DNA from: Macrostomum hystrix
Taxonomy: Eukaryota; Platyhelminthes; Macrostomidae
Reading direction: 5' to 3'
Assembly: GCA_950097015.1 (NCBI GenBank)
Contig: CATNEN010000039.1
Coordinates: 13,672,501-13,736,500 of the forward strand
Length of the DNA stretch: 64,000 nt
A program made the position numbers and the translations under genes. A model generated the notes under the pieces. That model did not search any database and was not told where the DNA came from. It worked only from the letters and a program-made list of their open reading frames with translations. Positions 45,895 through 58,343 of the stretch are shown here, piece after piece; positions within the stretch are counted from its first letter, which is position 1, and every line of letters starts with the position of its first letter.

Positions 45895-46274
45895 CCTATT
45901 AGACAATTAAATCTCTTTTTTGTACAGAATGTCTTTGTTGGGATTGTGGAACTAGTTACCCTGTTGAATTGCTAAGCGAAATTAAAAGAAATTCAATTTA
46001 ATTGTAGTTTTTCTGTAGCTTTTTGTGTGGAAACTTTTCTATTAATATTGTTGTGTAGCTCAACGAATCAAATGCATGTTTTGCTACGTAAGTGTGTATT
46101 ATTTTATTCATTTTTTCAAGATCTTATTTACTGTATTATAAATGCTCTTTACGCCCGATATTTTAGATAGTCTTATGACCCATATTAGTAAACAACGGTG
46201 CATTATCACCGATAACAGTCGTTTGTTACACCATATTGCAAAATAATGTTTTTTATGGTTGTAATGACCCAACT

Positions 46275-48025
46275 GAGTGACCGATTTATAAGGGAAGTAA
46301 TGACCAGCTGAATTACCGATTTGTGTAGGAAGCAAAGACCAAATGAATGACCGATTTGTGTTGTAAAATAATGACCTACTGAGTGATCGATTTGTGTGGG
46401 AAGTAATGACCAAGTGAATGACCGATTTGTGTTGGGAAGTAATGACCAAGTGAATGACCGATTTGTGTTGGGCAGTAATGACCAAGTGAATGACCGATTT
46501 GTGTTGGGCAGTAATGACCAAGTGAATGACCGACTTGTGTTGGGAAGTAATGACCAAGTGAATGACCGATTTGTGTTGGGCAGTAATGACCAAATGAATG
46601 ACCGATTTGTGTTGTAAAAAAATAACCTATTGAGTGATCGATTTGTGTGGGAAACAAGGACCAACTGAATGACCGACTTGTGTTGGGAAGTAATGACCAA
46701 GTGAATGACCGATTTGTGTTGGGCAGTAATGACCAAATGAATGACCGATTTGTGTTGTAAAAAAATAACCTATTGAGTGATCGATTTGTGTGGGAAACAA
46801 GGACCAACTGAATGACCGATTTGTGTTGGAAAGTAATGACTTACTGAATGACCGATTTGTGTTGGAAAGTAATGACCAACTGAATGACCGATTTGTGTTG
46901 GAAAGTAATGACCTACTGAATGACCGATTTGTGTTGGAAAGTAATGACCAACTGAATGACCGATTTGTGTTGGAAAGTAATGACCTACTGAAATACCGAT
47001 TTGTGTTGGAAAGTAATGACCAACTGAATGACCGATTTGTGTTGGAAAGTAATGACCTACTGAGTGATCGATTTGTGTGGGAAGTAATGACCAAGTGAAT
47101 GACCGATTTGTGTTGGGCAGTAATGACCAAATGAATGACCGATTTGTGTTGTAAAAAAATAACCTATTGAGTGATCGATTTGTGTGGGAAACAAGGACCA
47201 ACTGAATGACCGACTTGTGTTGGGAAGTAATGACCAAGTGAATGACCGATTTGTGTTGGGCAGTAATGACCAAATGAATGACCGATTTGTGTTGTAAAAA
47301 AATAACCTATTGAGTGATCGATTTGTGTGGGAAACAAGGACCAACTGAATGACCGATTTGTGTTGGAAAGTAATGACTTACTGAATGACCGATTTGTGTT
47401 GGAAAGTAATGACCAACTGAATGACCGATTTGTGTTGGAAAGTAATGACCTACTGAATGACCGATTTGTGTTGGAAAGTAATGACCAACTGAATGACCGA
47501 TTTGTGTTGGAAAGTAATGACCTACTGAGTGATCGATTTGTGTGGGAAGTAATGACCAAGTGAATGACCGATTTGTGTTGGGCAGTAATGACCAAATGAA
47601 TGACCGATTTGTGTTGTAAAAATTGACCTATTGAGTGATCGATTTGTGTGGGAAACAAGGACCAACTGAATGACCGATTTGTGTTGGGAAGTAATGACCA
47701 AGTGAATGACCGATTTGTGTTGGGCAGTAATGACCAACTGAATGACAGACTTGTGTTAGCAAGTAATGACCAACTGAACGACCGATTTGGGGGGAATTAA
47801 TGACCAACTGAATGACCGATTTGTGTTAGCAAGTAATGACCAACTGAATGACCGATTTGTGTTAGCAAGTAATTACCAACTGAATGACCGATTTGGGGGG
47901 AATTAATGACCTACTGAATGACCGATTTGGGGGGGAAGTAATGACCAACTGAATAACCGATGTGTGTTGTGAAGTAATGACCAAGCGAATGACCGACTTG
48001 TGCTGGGAAGTAATGACCAGTTTTT
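46275..48025. repeat. 36-bp satellite with about 536-bp higher-order repeat
   Basis: About 48 copies of a unit with core AATGACCGATTTGTGTTGG, then GAAGTAATGACCAACTG and variants. The landmark TTGTAAAAAAATAACCTATT lies near 46611, 46755, 47148 and 47291, so blocks repeat every 536-537 bp. The right end (47740-48020) is more diverged. Many minus-strand frames through it are repeat translation. Confidence 0.95.
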
Positions 48026-48789
48026 AGGATACTTGTAACTATAAGTATGGACAGTTTTTATTCGTTAATGGCAAATGAGTTGAGTCAGGTGATATGTAAT
48101 TACTAATTAAACAATAATATGTGCATCCTGTAGCATTCTCAGTCGTATGTACATATAACTGCAATCACTGTTGCAATGCGTATTGTTAATTGCAGTAAGA
48201 CATTTATTCCAGTCACAATGCTTTTTTTCCAGCTTAAGTGCATTTTTGTGCATTTTTTTGTCGGTGCTAAAATAGATAAGTTGCTTAGGTTGCTCAGTTT
48301 ATCAAATAATTATTCAACGGTGCGCAAAGCATATTATTTTTTATACTACTTTTCTTTTCTAATTATTATTTTTGTGAACTTTTTGGTTATTTCGTTTCAC
48401 AAATGACATGCTTGATTTATAATATCTACTCAATCTTTAGTGCTTTTATTAAAACTATACTCAATTATATTCCGACTAATATAGAAGTCAATTAATTGTC
48501 TCTATAATTTGTATTATAATTATTATTAATAAACTGTAAAACATGGTTTGGCAGCTTCTTACAGCATTACTACTTTCACAAAGAAAAGTTTTTCCCATGT
48601 TTTTTTTTCAAACAAATAGCATTTTAGACTATATGCGTTTTCAGTATTTCCATCTAGTTATTTTCTCAACTCTACACCACTCTAAACCTTTCAGCTTTTT
48701 CGACACTTTTTCGGCACATCGCTACTTGCAACATCTTTCGATCCAGTAGCGAGTTGCGCAAATAGAAATTTTCAATTAAAAAAACCGGA
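48026..48789. other. AT-rich 5' flank of the HMG-like gene
   Basis: No coding exon recognised; presumed promoter region. Confidence 0.4.
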
Positions 48790-49431
48790 ATGGCGTCAAG
48801 CGATCTAGAGAAGCTGCGGCATTTGTTAGACGCATCCGACCTTCGCTATCTAAATAGCTATTGGACTAAAGCGTTTCGCCTGTTTAAAACGCATCGCCTG
48901 CCTACCTTGGTGTCATCGCGCGCCACCGAAGCTTGTCGGCGGGCGGCGATAGAGCGAGTGAAGTCGGATTGGTCAAATCTAGGCATTGAGCAGCGACTGT
49001 ACTATTGCCAGCTAGCTAATTGTTTTCATTCGCGCAGCAAGTTGACTCTGATTAAGCGCAGCAAATTGACTGCGCCAAATCAGATGCCTGCAGTGGACAG
49101 TGCTCAGGATTTGAGTGCTAAAAATGCATCGATTATTCAGCAGAAAATTATGCAGCAGTATGTACCAATACATCCTAGGTGTAGTTCCAATATTAATCCT
49201 AGCTCAGCACCTGCTCACGCCAGCGATGCTAATCTTCAATATCATTCTCAACTAGCTAATCATCTGGCTTCCACTGCTTTTAGTTATTACTGGCCTAGTC
49301 CGGTCATTGTGTTCCATCCGACTCAGCAGCAGCAGCAGCAGGCGCCATTTGGACTGCCTTTCAATCTACTGCCGCCTACTTTTTATCCTATGCCAACCTT
49401 TGAAATCGAAAAGCATCTTCCACACAAATGA
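48790..49431 (+). CDS. Small HMG-box-like protein, Q-rich tail
   Basis: An intronless frame of 213 residues with ATG at 48790 and TGA at 49429. Residues about 23-85 resemble a diverged HMG box, a DNA-bending fold: AFRLFKTHR (compare FxLF...HR), RRAAIERVKSDWSNLGIEQR (the conserved W, L and E/K positions of helix 2), LYYCQLANCF and then SKLTLIKRSK. The Pro expected at the start of the box is absent. The rest is Ser/Asn/Ala-rich, then a Q6 run and a Pro/Phe-rich end. Upstream DNA is AT-rich and an AATAAA lies at 49622, about 190 bp after the stop, so this looks like a real single-exon gene. Similarity is weak, and a different helical DNA-binding protein is possible. Confidence 0.6.
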   Translation: MASSDLEKLRHLLDASDLRYLNSYWTKAFRLFKTHRLPTLVSSRATEACRRAAIERVKSDWSNLGIEQRLYYCQLANCFHSRSKLTLIKRSKLTAPNQMPAVDSAQDLSAKNASIIQQKIMQQYVPIHPRCSSNINPSSAPAHASDANLQYHSQLANHLASTAFSYYWPSPVIVFHPTQQQQQQAPFGLPFNLLPPTFYPMPTFEIEKHLPHK

Positions 49432-49767
49432 AAACTGAAGCTTACAATTGTTTTCTCTTTCTTTACCGCAATCGTTTTTTCTTATCTACTTTTTTATAAG
49501 ACAGTTCAGCTCCATTCAAACATGTTTTATTATCTTTTCACTCAGAATTTTTCTCCTAAAAACTCTTTTACGGCAGAAACCAAATTTATGTCAGCATTTA
49601 ACAGTTTTTAGCAAACAAAATAATAAAACCATTCTAAACAAAAGCGTTCTTAAGCTGTTTTCGTTTTTTTGTTGCAGCGTTTTCTTTGTTTTTAATTGCG
49701 GTTCTAGTCTTAATGCTGGCTTTACTAATAATTTTTATTTACAAAATAGTCTCAGGACTTGTTAATA

Positions 49768-51772
49768 ACTGCAGTCCAGTCACTCTGGAATAGCAGTCCA
49801 GTCACTCTGGAATAACAGTCCAGTCACTCTGGAATAGCAGTCCAGTCACTCTGGAATAGCAGTCCAGTCACTCTGGAATAGCAGTCCAGTCACTCTGGAA
49901 TAGCAGTCAAGTCACTCTGGAATAACAGTCCACTCACTCTGGAATAACAGTCCAGTCACTCTGGAATAACAGTCCAGTCACTCTGGAATAACAGTCCACT
50001 CACTCTGGAATAGCAGTCCAGTCACTCTGGAATAACAGTCCAGTCACTCTGGAATAACAGTCCAGTCACTCTGGAATAGCAGTCCAGTCACTCTGGAATA
50101 ACAGTCCAGTCACTCTGGAATAACAGTCCAGTCACTCTGGAATAGCAGTCCAGTCACTCTGGAATAACAGTCCAGTCACTCTGGAATAGCAGTCCAGTCA
50201 CTCTGGAATAGCAGTCCAGTCACTCTGGAATAACAGTCAAGTCACTCTGGAATAGCAGTCCAGTCACTCTGGAATAACAGTCAAGTCACTCTGGAATAAC
50301 AGTCAAGTCACTCTGGAATAACAGTCCAGTCACTCTGGAATAGCAGTCCAGTCACTCTGGAATAACAGTCCAGTCACTCTGGAATAACAGTCCAGTCACT
50401 CTGTAATAACAGTCCAGTCACTCTGGAATAACAGTCCAGTCACTCTGGAATAACAGTCCAGTCACTCTGGAATAACAGTCCAGTCACTCTGGAATAACAG
50501 TCCAGTCACTCTGGAATAACAGTCCAGTCACTCTGGAAAAACAGTCCAGTCACTCTGGAATAACAGTCCAGTCACTATGGAATAACAGTCCAGTCACTCT
50601 GGAATAACAGTCCAGTCACTCTGGAATAACAGTCCAGTCACTCTGGAATAGCAGTCCAGTCACTCTGGAATAGCAGTCCAGTCACTCTGGAATAGCAGTC
50701 CAGTCACTCTGGAATAACAGTCTAGTCACTCTGGAATAACAGTCCAGTCACTCTGGAAAAACAGTCCAGTCACTCTGGAATAACAGTCAAGTCACTCTGG
50801 AATAACAGTCTAGTCACTCTGGAATAGCAGTCCAGTCACTCTGGAATAGCAGTCCAGTCACTCTGGAATAGCAGTCCAGTCACTCTGGAATAACAGTCTA
50901 GTCACTCTGGAATAACAGTCCAGTCACTCTGGAAAAACAGTCCAGTCACTCTGGAATAACAGTCAAGTCACTCTGGAATAACAGTCAAGTCACTCTGGAA
51001 TAACAGTCAAGTCACTCTGGAATAACAGTCCAGTCACGCTGGAAAAGCAGTCCAGTCACTCTGGAATAACAGTCCAGTCACTCTGGAATAGCAGTCCAGT
51101 CACTCTGGAATAGCAGTCAAGTCACTCTGGAATAGCAGTCCAGTCACTCTGGAATAGCAGTCCAGTCACTCTGGAATAGCATTCCAGTCACTCTGGAATA
51201 GCAGTCCAGTCACTCTGGAATAACAGTCTAGTCACTCTGGAATAACAGTCCAGTCACTCTGGAATAACAGTCTAGTCACTCTGGAATAACAGTCCAGTCA
51301 CTCTGGAATAGCAGTCCAGTCACTCTGGAATAACAGTCTAGTCACTCTGGAATAACAGTCCAGTCACTCTGGAAAAACAGTCCAGTCACTCTGGAATAAC
51401 AGTCAAGTCACTCTGGAATAACAGTCCAGTCACTCTGGAATAACAGTCTAGTCACTCTGAAATAACAGTCAAGTCACTCTGGAATAACAGTCCAGTCACG
51501 CTGGAAAAGCAGTCCAGTCACTCTGGAATAACAGTCCAGTCACTCTGGAATAGCAGTCCAGTCACTCTGGAATAGCAGTCCAGTCACTCTGGAATAGCAG
51601 TCCAGTCACTCTGGAATAGCAGTCCAGTCACTCTGGAATAGCAGTCCAGTCACTCTGGAATAACAGTCTAGTCACTCTGGAATAACAGTCCAGTCACTCT
51701 GGAATAACAGTCCAGTCACTCTGGAATAACAGTCAAGTCACTCTGGAATAACAGTCCAGTCACCCTGGAATA
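49768..51772. repeat. 22-bp satellite, 2 kb
   Basis: About 91 copies of a 22-bp unit with core AACAGTCCAGTCACTCTGGA. Point variants (AATAAC/AATAGC, TCCAG/TCAAG/TCTAG) occur in recurring orders, for instance near 50690-50800 and 50880-50960, indicating block duplication. Confidence 0.97.
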
Positions 51773-52411
51773 TTTTAAAGAGAGTGACCAGAGATTTAAT
51801 GTACAGTAGACTTATTATAGGGACCTATGAGATGGGACCAACTGAAAGTATTGTTTTACTGTTTTGAAGACGGTGCAATGTAAAATTGTTTGATCGGTAA
51901 CCATAGTAAATCATATATAGGGTAGCAGTGTCCAATCGATCTGCCGGCGTGTGTATCAACATTGGTCGGTTTCTATCAGAGAATTCATACGACTGTATCC
52001 GTTTATCAGCCACGCTTCAATTCACAATTCTGTGCTAGCTCAGCCGATGTGCCGGGTTTTTATGTTCGAGACGGGTTATACATACGAGCGTATATGCGAC
52101 TGCGAAATCTTCATCTCATAATACATGTATCCGCAATCATCCGCTTGAATTGAACTGGATTGAATGCCAGTGCTATTGGATGTGTCTCTCTCACACTGCA
52201 CATTCACTATAGTATATACATATACGAGTATGTATACGTATAGACTCAAATCTCTGCGATTCCATTTAGTCCAATAAGTCCCTAACTCAAGATTAATATA
52301 CATTATTATCCTCAATGTATGCGATTATCAGAGTTCAATTTTTTCCGCTATTAAACATTTAAGTGTGCGCTCCTGATTCTGAAAACTTCTGGAGCTAAGC
52401 CGAATGTCTGA
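51773..52411. other. Spacer between satellites
   Basis: AT-rich with a TATA/TACG-rich palindromic tract near 52203-52243. No gene recognised. Confidence 0.4.
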
Positions 52412-52862
52412 CGATGACAGACAATCCTTTGATTGACCAGAGAGTTACAGACAATGCACTGAATGACCAGAGAGTTACAGACAATGCACTGAATGACCAG
52501 AGTGTTACAGACAATCTACTTATTGACCAGAGAGTTACAGACAATCTACTTATTGACCAGAGAGTTACAGACAATCTAATTATTGACCAGAGAGTTACAG
52601 ACAATCTACTTATTGACCAGAGAGTTACAGACAATCTACTTATTGACCAGAGAGTTACAGACAATCTAATTATTGACCAGAGAGTTACAGACAATGCAAT
52701 GTATGACCAGAGCGTTACAGAACATGTAATGAATGACCAGAGGGTTACAGACAATCTACTTATTGACCAGAGAGTTACAGACAATCAATGTACTCAATGA
52801 CCAGAGAGTTTCAGACAATGCACTGAATGAGCAGAGAATTACAGACAATGCACGGGATGGCC
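52412..52862. repeat. 30-bp minisatellite
   Basis: About 15 copies of a 30-bp unit, core TTATTGACCAGAGAGTTACA, then GACAATCTAC or GACAATGCAC. Open frames on both strands follow from the 30-bp period. Confidence 0.95.
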
Positions 52863-52899
52863 TGAGAGCTACATAAAACTACATAATATAATTTTTATA

Positions 52900-53050
52900 T
52901 TTGCGAGATGGCAGTTGGCAGTGGCACGTACACCATTTGGTGACACTAGGTCCGCAGCCAGCGAGGAGGCTCGCCAACGCTTCTCACCGCGGGTGCGCCC
53001 CAAATAAATGTGGCCTCAATCGAGCTCATGAACCTTGGTGCGAGAGGCAA
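52900..53050 (-). mobile_element. Family A SINE fragment
   Basis: The minus strand reads GTTTGCCTCTCGCACCAAGG, a damaged B-box (CTCGATTGAGG), TTTGGGGCGCACCCGCGG and the CACCAAATGGTGTACGTGCC tail shared with the copy at 41.1 kb. The middle of the body is deleted. Confidence 0.75.
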
Positions 53051-53724
53051 ACTTTCAGCAAATTTTTGGTCACTTTCTTCTCTCATACTTTACAATATTC
53101 TCCTTTGAGCGTATTTGTCATGCACAGATTTCCTAATTGCTTTGAACAGTTCGATCCAACCGAAGCCGAGCTTGACTTTGAGCTGGGGAAACTTTGTCCG
53201 GAGTTGGGAAATTGTTGGGATTCCGGGAATTTTTCCTGGTCGATGCTCGCGCCCCTCCCTCCAGTGTGGTCAGGGTGGGTTGAGTTGGCGGTGCTAGAAA
53301 TCAATTGAGTTCTGCGGAGAAGTGTGCAGCTAGGACTTTGGGACTAAAGCTCATTGCTGTAAGGGCGAGGTTATTTATTTCAAAGGCCTACGTATGATAT
53401 ATGGCTCGCCTATGAGCCTTTCTATTCAGAAGCAGTTGATACGATTGATGAGACTGAATTGGATGGAACACATCTTTGCTCACAATTGCTTTGGGTACTT
53501 CTTCCATTCATTTCAGATCTGGTATAAGGGGCGGAAGGGAAAATTGATGACCACTTGACCGATTCAATCCAGTCCAGTACTATGAATAATATTTCAGGGC
53601 TGGTGTTGTAGGAATGTTGGAAAATTCAATAGGAGATTTATTTGAAAAAATGACTCGGTAAATCATCGTTATTTTCCGCAACCATCTGTGTTAACCGATA
53701 TATAACCTTAGTAGTGAAGGTCTA
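53051..53724. other. Unclassified region right of a SINE fragment
   Basis: Moderately GC-rich sequence with open but unrecognised frames on both strands near 53100-53310. Probably old repeat DNA; no gene can be supported. Confidence 0.3.
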
Positions 53725-53855
53725 ATAATTAAGTGTCAGAGTTAAGTGTCTTGCTAAAGGGCACAAATTATTTCAGTGGCGTCGGGAATCGAACCCCCGA
53801 CCGTCGGGTCGTGACTCCGACGCTCTGACCAACATTGGCTACAACCTTCCTTGTA
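53725..53855 (-). mobile_element. Family B SINE, head fragment
   Basis: The minus strand carries GGTTGTAGCCAATGTTGGTC, CCCGACGGTCGGGGGTTCGA, then TTTAGCAAGACACTTAAC. The 3' body is missing. Confidence 0.8.
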
Positions 53856-53969
53856 GCCATTCTGAGAGCTAGTAGGTCGCTGATCTTGTACAATGCCAGA
53901 AGATCGCCGTTTTTCTCTCTCCCCTCATGTTAAAATATTTCCTATCTGATGCTCGCTCCGCTTCAACAG

Positions 53970-54160
53970 GAAAAAGAATTTGTCGATAAAGCATTACATT
54001 GTCAGAAACTTGAAGCTGAAAATGAAAGATTGCTTGTCTCTCAAACTTTTCTACCCGCATACTCTCCCTTGTGTGAGTCTCATCCCTTTACTTTTACAGA
54101 ATCATCAATGTGCCGTCCTGAACAAGTTGAGCTGGCAACTGAATATTGACATTTTCTAGC
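53970..54160 (+). other. Possible exon fragment, not recognised
   Basis: After a CTTCAACAG acceptor-like site the frame reads EKEFVDKALHCQKLEAENER and continues to a stop at 54149. The heptad-like Leu/Glu pattern could be a coiled coil. A GTGAGT at 54073 and a TTTTACAG at about 54100 lie only 27 nt apart, too short for a normal intron. It may be a decayed gene or a retrotransposon remnant. Confidence 0.2.
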
Positions 54161-54410
54161 GTCTAACATTACCTGGGAATCGCTTCGCACTATGAGTTTC
54201 TGCACTCATAGCCGAAGCATTGTGTTTGAAGCCTAGATTTCACACCTTTACACCATTTCCTGTCTTTTGTTGCTCGCCCTGCTCTCCTGACAAACTAGAC
54301 TTTGAATTCACTGCTGTGCTATGCGCTAAGGACTTAATCGATATTTTATCTAACCAAACCTGCCACCACTCTTCTGCTCTACTTGACACCTATGCGATCT
54401 GACCTTTTCT

Positions 54411-55595
54411 TCTCCCATTTCCTCCGTTTCCCTCTCCCCTCTCCTCCGTTTCCTTCTCCCCTCTCCTCACATTCCTTCTCCCCTCTCCTCCGTTTCCTTC
54501 TCCCCTCTCCTCACATTCCTTCTCCCCTCTCCTCCGTTTCCTTCTCCCCTCTCCTCACATTCCTTCTCCCCTCTCCTCCGTTTCCTTCTCCCCTCTCCTC
54601 ACATTCCTTCTCCCCTCTCCTCCGTTTCCTTCTCCCCTCTCCTCCCATTCCTTCTCCCCTCTCCTCCCATTCCTTCTCCCCTCTCCTCACATTCCTTCTC
54701 CCCTCTCCTCCGTTTCCTTCTCCCCTCTCCTCACATTCCTTCTCCCCTCTCCTCCGTTTCCTTCTCCCCTCTCCTCCCATTCCTTCTCCCCTCTCCTCCC
54801 ATTCCTTCTCCCCTCTCCTCCCATTCCTTCTCCCCTCTCCTCCCATTCCTTCTCCCCTCTCCTCACATTCCTTCTCCCCTCTCCTCCGTTTCCTTCTCCC
54901 CTCTCCTCACATTCCTTCTCCCCTCTCCTCCGTTTCCTTCTCCCCTCTCCTCCGTTTCCTTCTCCCCTCTCCTCACATTCCTTCTCCCCTCTCCTCCGTT
55001 TCCTTCTCCCCTCTCCTCACATTCCTTCTCCCCTCTCCTCACATTCCTTCTCCCCTCTCCTCCCATTCCTTCTCCCCTCTCCTCCCATTCCTTCTCCCCT
55101 CTCCTCACATTCCTTCTCCCCTCTCCTCCGTTTCCTTCTCCCCTCTCCTCACATTCCTTCTCCCCTCTCCTCCGTTTCCTTCTCCCCTCTCCTCCGTTTC
55201 CTTCTCCCCTCTCCTCACATTCCTTCTCCCCTCTCCTCCGTTTCCTTCTCCCCTCTCCTCACATTCCTTCTCCCCTCTCCTCACATTCCTTCTCCCCTCT
55301 CCTCCCATTCCTTCTCCCCTCTCCTCCCATTCCTTCTCCCCTCTCCTCACATTCCTTCTCCCCTCTCCTCCGTTTCCTTCTCCCCTCTCCTCACATTCCT
55401 TCTCCCCTCTCCTCCGTTTCCTTCTCCCCTCTCCTCACATTCCTTCTCCCCTCTCCTCCGTTTCCTTCTCCCCTCTCCTCCGTTTCCTTCTCCCCTCTTC
55501 TCACATTCCTTCTCCCCTCTCCTCCGTTTCCTTCTCCCCTCTCCTCACATTCCTTCTCCCCTCTCCTCCGTTTCCTTCTCCCCTCTCCACCCATT
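54411..55595. repeat. 22-bp polypyrimidine satellite
   Basis: About 54 copies of a 22-bp unit with core TTCCTTCTCCCCTCTCCTC, alternating ACA, CGT and CCA at one site. The region near 54865-55105 repeats at 55107-55350 (about 242 bp, 11 units). Pure purine/pyrimidine strand asymmetry over about 1.2 kb could favour triplex structure. Confidence 0.97.
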
Positions 55596-56268
55596 TCTGA
55601 TCTCATTTCCCCTAGTTACTTAAAGAAAAAAGTCTGCCAAAGTCAGCCAGCTGATCTCAAATTATTTGATTATTTCAAGATGTACAATATTGATTCAAAG
55701 TTCAAAGCACAGATTTTTTTCTTGTTACTTAAATTTAGGTACAAGCAAGGGGGCAGAAAAATTTTTTTTTAGAAATTGTCGCTGCTAATTACTGTGTTTT
55801 GGCTGCATGAATGGTTTTCAACGATTGTGTAAACTGAATTCTTCGATTCTTTCAAGATAAACTTTACGAATAGATTATTGAACATTGTGCGATTGATTAA
55901 ATTAATTGCTTCGAATAAAAATTTGACGGATTAAAATATAATATTTACTTCAACAGAGGCCAAGCAAAAGTGTACATTTATACGATTTCATTCGTCATTT
56001 TTTAGTTAGAAAATGTGGCCAAAAAGCTTAATACTGATTCTGTCAGAGCATCTGAAGTTTAATTTTCTTAACGGCTTTAACGAGAAGGAAGGAATCTAAA
56101 ACACATTTTCTTAAAAAATACACGCTTTACAGATGCAATTTTGAATTGGCGCCTCGTAGTTTTGATTAAACCAAATAAGATAATAAATTTTAAACAAAAG
56201 CAAGCGCGCTTAAAGCCGGAAAGAATTAGCAAATATATTAATTTATGAGACGGTGTATTTGACAGTTT
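55596..56268. other. AT-rich 3' flank of the PDZ-tail gene
   Basis: No gene recognised; it should contain the 3' UTR of the minus-strand gene ending at 56269. Confidence 0.4.
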
Positions 56269-56446
56269 TTACACAAAGCTGGTCTCAAAGTAAGTATTTT
56301 TCAATGACTTCTTCGGACTATAGAGTGGCTCCTCTGATGTGCGCACAATTGTGCTTGCAGTACCCAATTGCTGCTGCAATCTTTGATAGTTGCTGGGCAA
56401 GGCTGCGCTCTGCTGCTGCTGCTGCTGATGCTGCTGCTGCTGCTGA

Positions 56447-56477
<31 letters not shown>

Positions 56478-58312
56478 TCGGCTGCGGTGGCGAAGGTCTG
56501 TTTCGCAGATCAGCAAACGGATCGATTGTCTGGTAGCCGCCGCCACCGCCGCCGCCGCTGCCGCTGCCGCTGGCGCTGTTGTTTAAGCCGCAGTCCAGAT
56601 CGTCGCAGCTGCTGGCCCGTTGAACGAAGGCCAGCTTCCTGGACCCGAGGCCGGCGCTACCAGGCTGCTGCGGGCGTCGGAGAGTCAGCGACGGTCTCTG
56701 CTGCTGCTGCTGTTGCTGCAGCATTGCTGACTGCAGCTCGCTGTTGTTGCACCAGACCTCGTATCTCCTGTGCGAGCTGCCAAGGGTTCGATTCCCCCAG
56801 CTGGGGTTGGAGCCTCCAGCGTGGACAGCGGCTCCGGCTGCGCCTCGACCGCCCGGCAGTCCGTTGTCGTCGTCTTCAAAGGAGCCGCTGCAGCGCTGCA
56901 TGTCGCGGCGATGACTGTTGGAGAATAGCAGCTGCTGAAAAGTTGAATGATTAAAATTTGGACTTTTAAATTGGTCCATAGAACAGAGTTAGAACGAATG
57001 AACACTGTACAATGGTTTTAATATAGTCTAAAGGCCTTTATTGGGTCTAAAAAATAATTGTGCAACCTCGCTCTGAGATCTAAAACTTCGAGCTGCATTA
57101 CCTGCTCCCCCTGAAAAAAATATGAAAATGGTTGCTACAAGTCACAAACGCTTGTTGGAGGAAAATTGGCAGACCTGGAAAAAATCAAGTCTAACAAAAT
57201 TATGTCGGAAATATACCTGCAAAACTGTTAACGATTTGATAATGGATACATTTGCTTTAGTAATAAATAGGCTACTGGCTCATTAATAACCTTCCCTCGT
57301 GCCCACTGCCCCTCACTACTAGAGTCTAGCATACATAAATAAATGGCATAAAGTTTCAATTACAGCTGAAGATGCAGAAGGTATTGTGACTAAGTCTGTG
57401 CAGACGTTTGTCCAGGTGCCCAGAACTTGCTACCTTGTGTAGGAAAACTTCAGAAAAGAAAGAATGGCTTTCTACTCTCTTCTAGAAGGGACTAAACAGG
57501 TAATACAGCCTATACATTTCCTTTATTTCCACTTGTAGCAAAGACGTGGGGCCAAATTAATTAGAGTATTAAAAGCCTGGCATTGAACGCGGCCACAAGT
57601 TGAAGGTTGAAGCGGGCAGTCGCCTTTGAACTTGAATATTAGCTTTCTGGTATCGTGAATGGGATTTCCTAAAATGCTCTCTTTTTCTGTCTCTTACAAA
57701 TCGAGACACTTTGCCGCGTTCTGTCCACTTAATTCCTAATAATCAATTATATATTCTAATTTTTTGCATCGGGAGTCTCTTTGCCTCTCGCACAAAGGTC
57801 ACTGAGTTCGATTCCGCGGCGAGGCCGCATTCGTTTGTGACGCAGCCGCCGAGACAATGCTTTGGGGACATCTTACAGTTTACGCAGCCAAGTTGAGGGC
57901 CAACCACCAAGGTACAGTGATCGAGTCTAACACTGCCTGACGATGAGAATAATCAGGCAGTGTCCGTCAGGCAGAGAATTTTGAATTAAATAATTTTGAG
58001 CCTTGAAGGATATATAAAGACTTCAAAACTGGCGCTTAGCACGCAAAACGCACAAAATCAAAAACTTTTCCGCCGCCTCCCAGTCTGGCAGCCGGCGGTG
58101 TATAGTCTGATCAACGCCAGAACTGTAAAATCCTCATACACTGCATGGGAGATGTGTGTGAGCGTGTGCGTGAGTTTAGGACAATGTCGTCGATAGACTA
58201 TAAAATTTACTGATTTCATGGGCTGATAGAGACATTGATGATCAGAAATTGAGCATGCTAACAATGAGTTGGTTGTTAAATAATCCCACACTATTATACC
58301 CGCTTATAATTA

Positions 58313-58343
<31 letters not shown>

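Noticed and set aside
46108-47737. Many minus-strand frames rich in HTNRSF / TQIGHS repeats
   Set aside because: Overlapping translations of the 36-bp satellite.
49768-51772. Direct repeats resembling a CRISPR array
   Set aside because: There are no unique spacers between units; it is a plain 22-bp tandem satellite in a eukaryotic genome.
54383-55606. 405-codon plus-strand Pro/Ser frame and minus-strand Gly/Glu/Arg frames
   Set aside because: Translations of the 22-bp polypyrimidine satellite.
56253-56954. Plus-strand Ala/Cys/Arg-rich 233-codon frame
   Set aside because: Antisense of the polyQ and Gly-rich minus-strand exon, which has a proper acceptor and stop.
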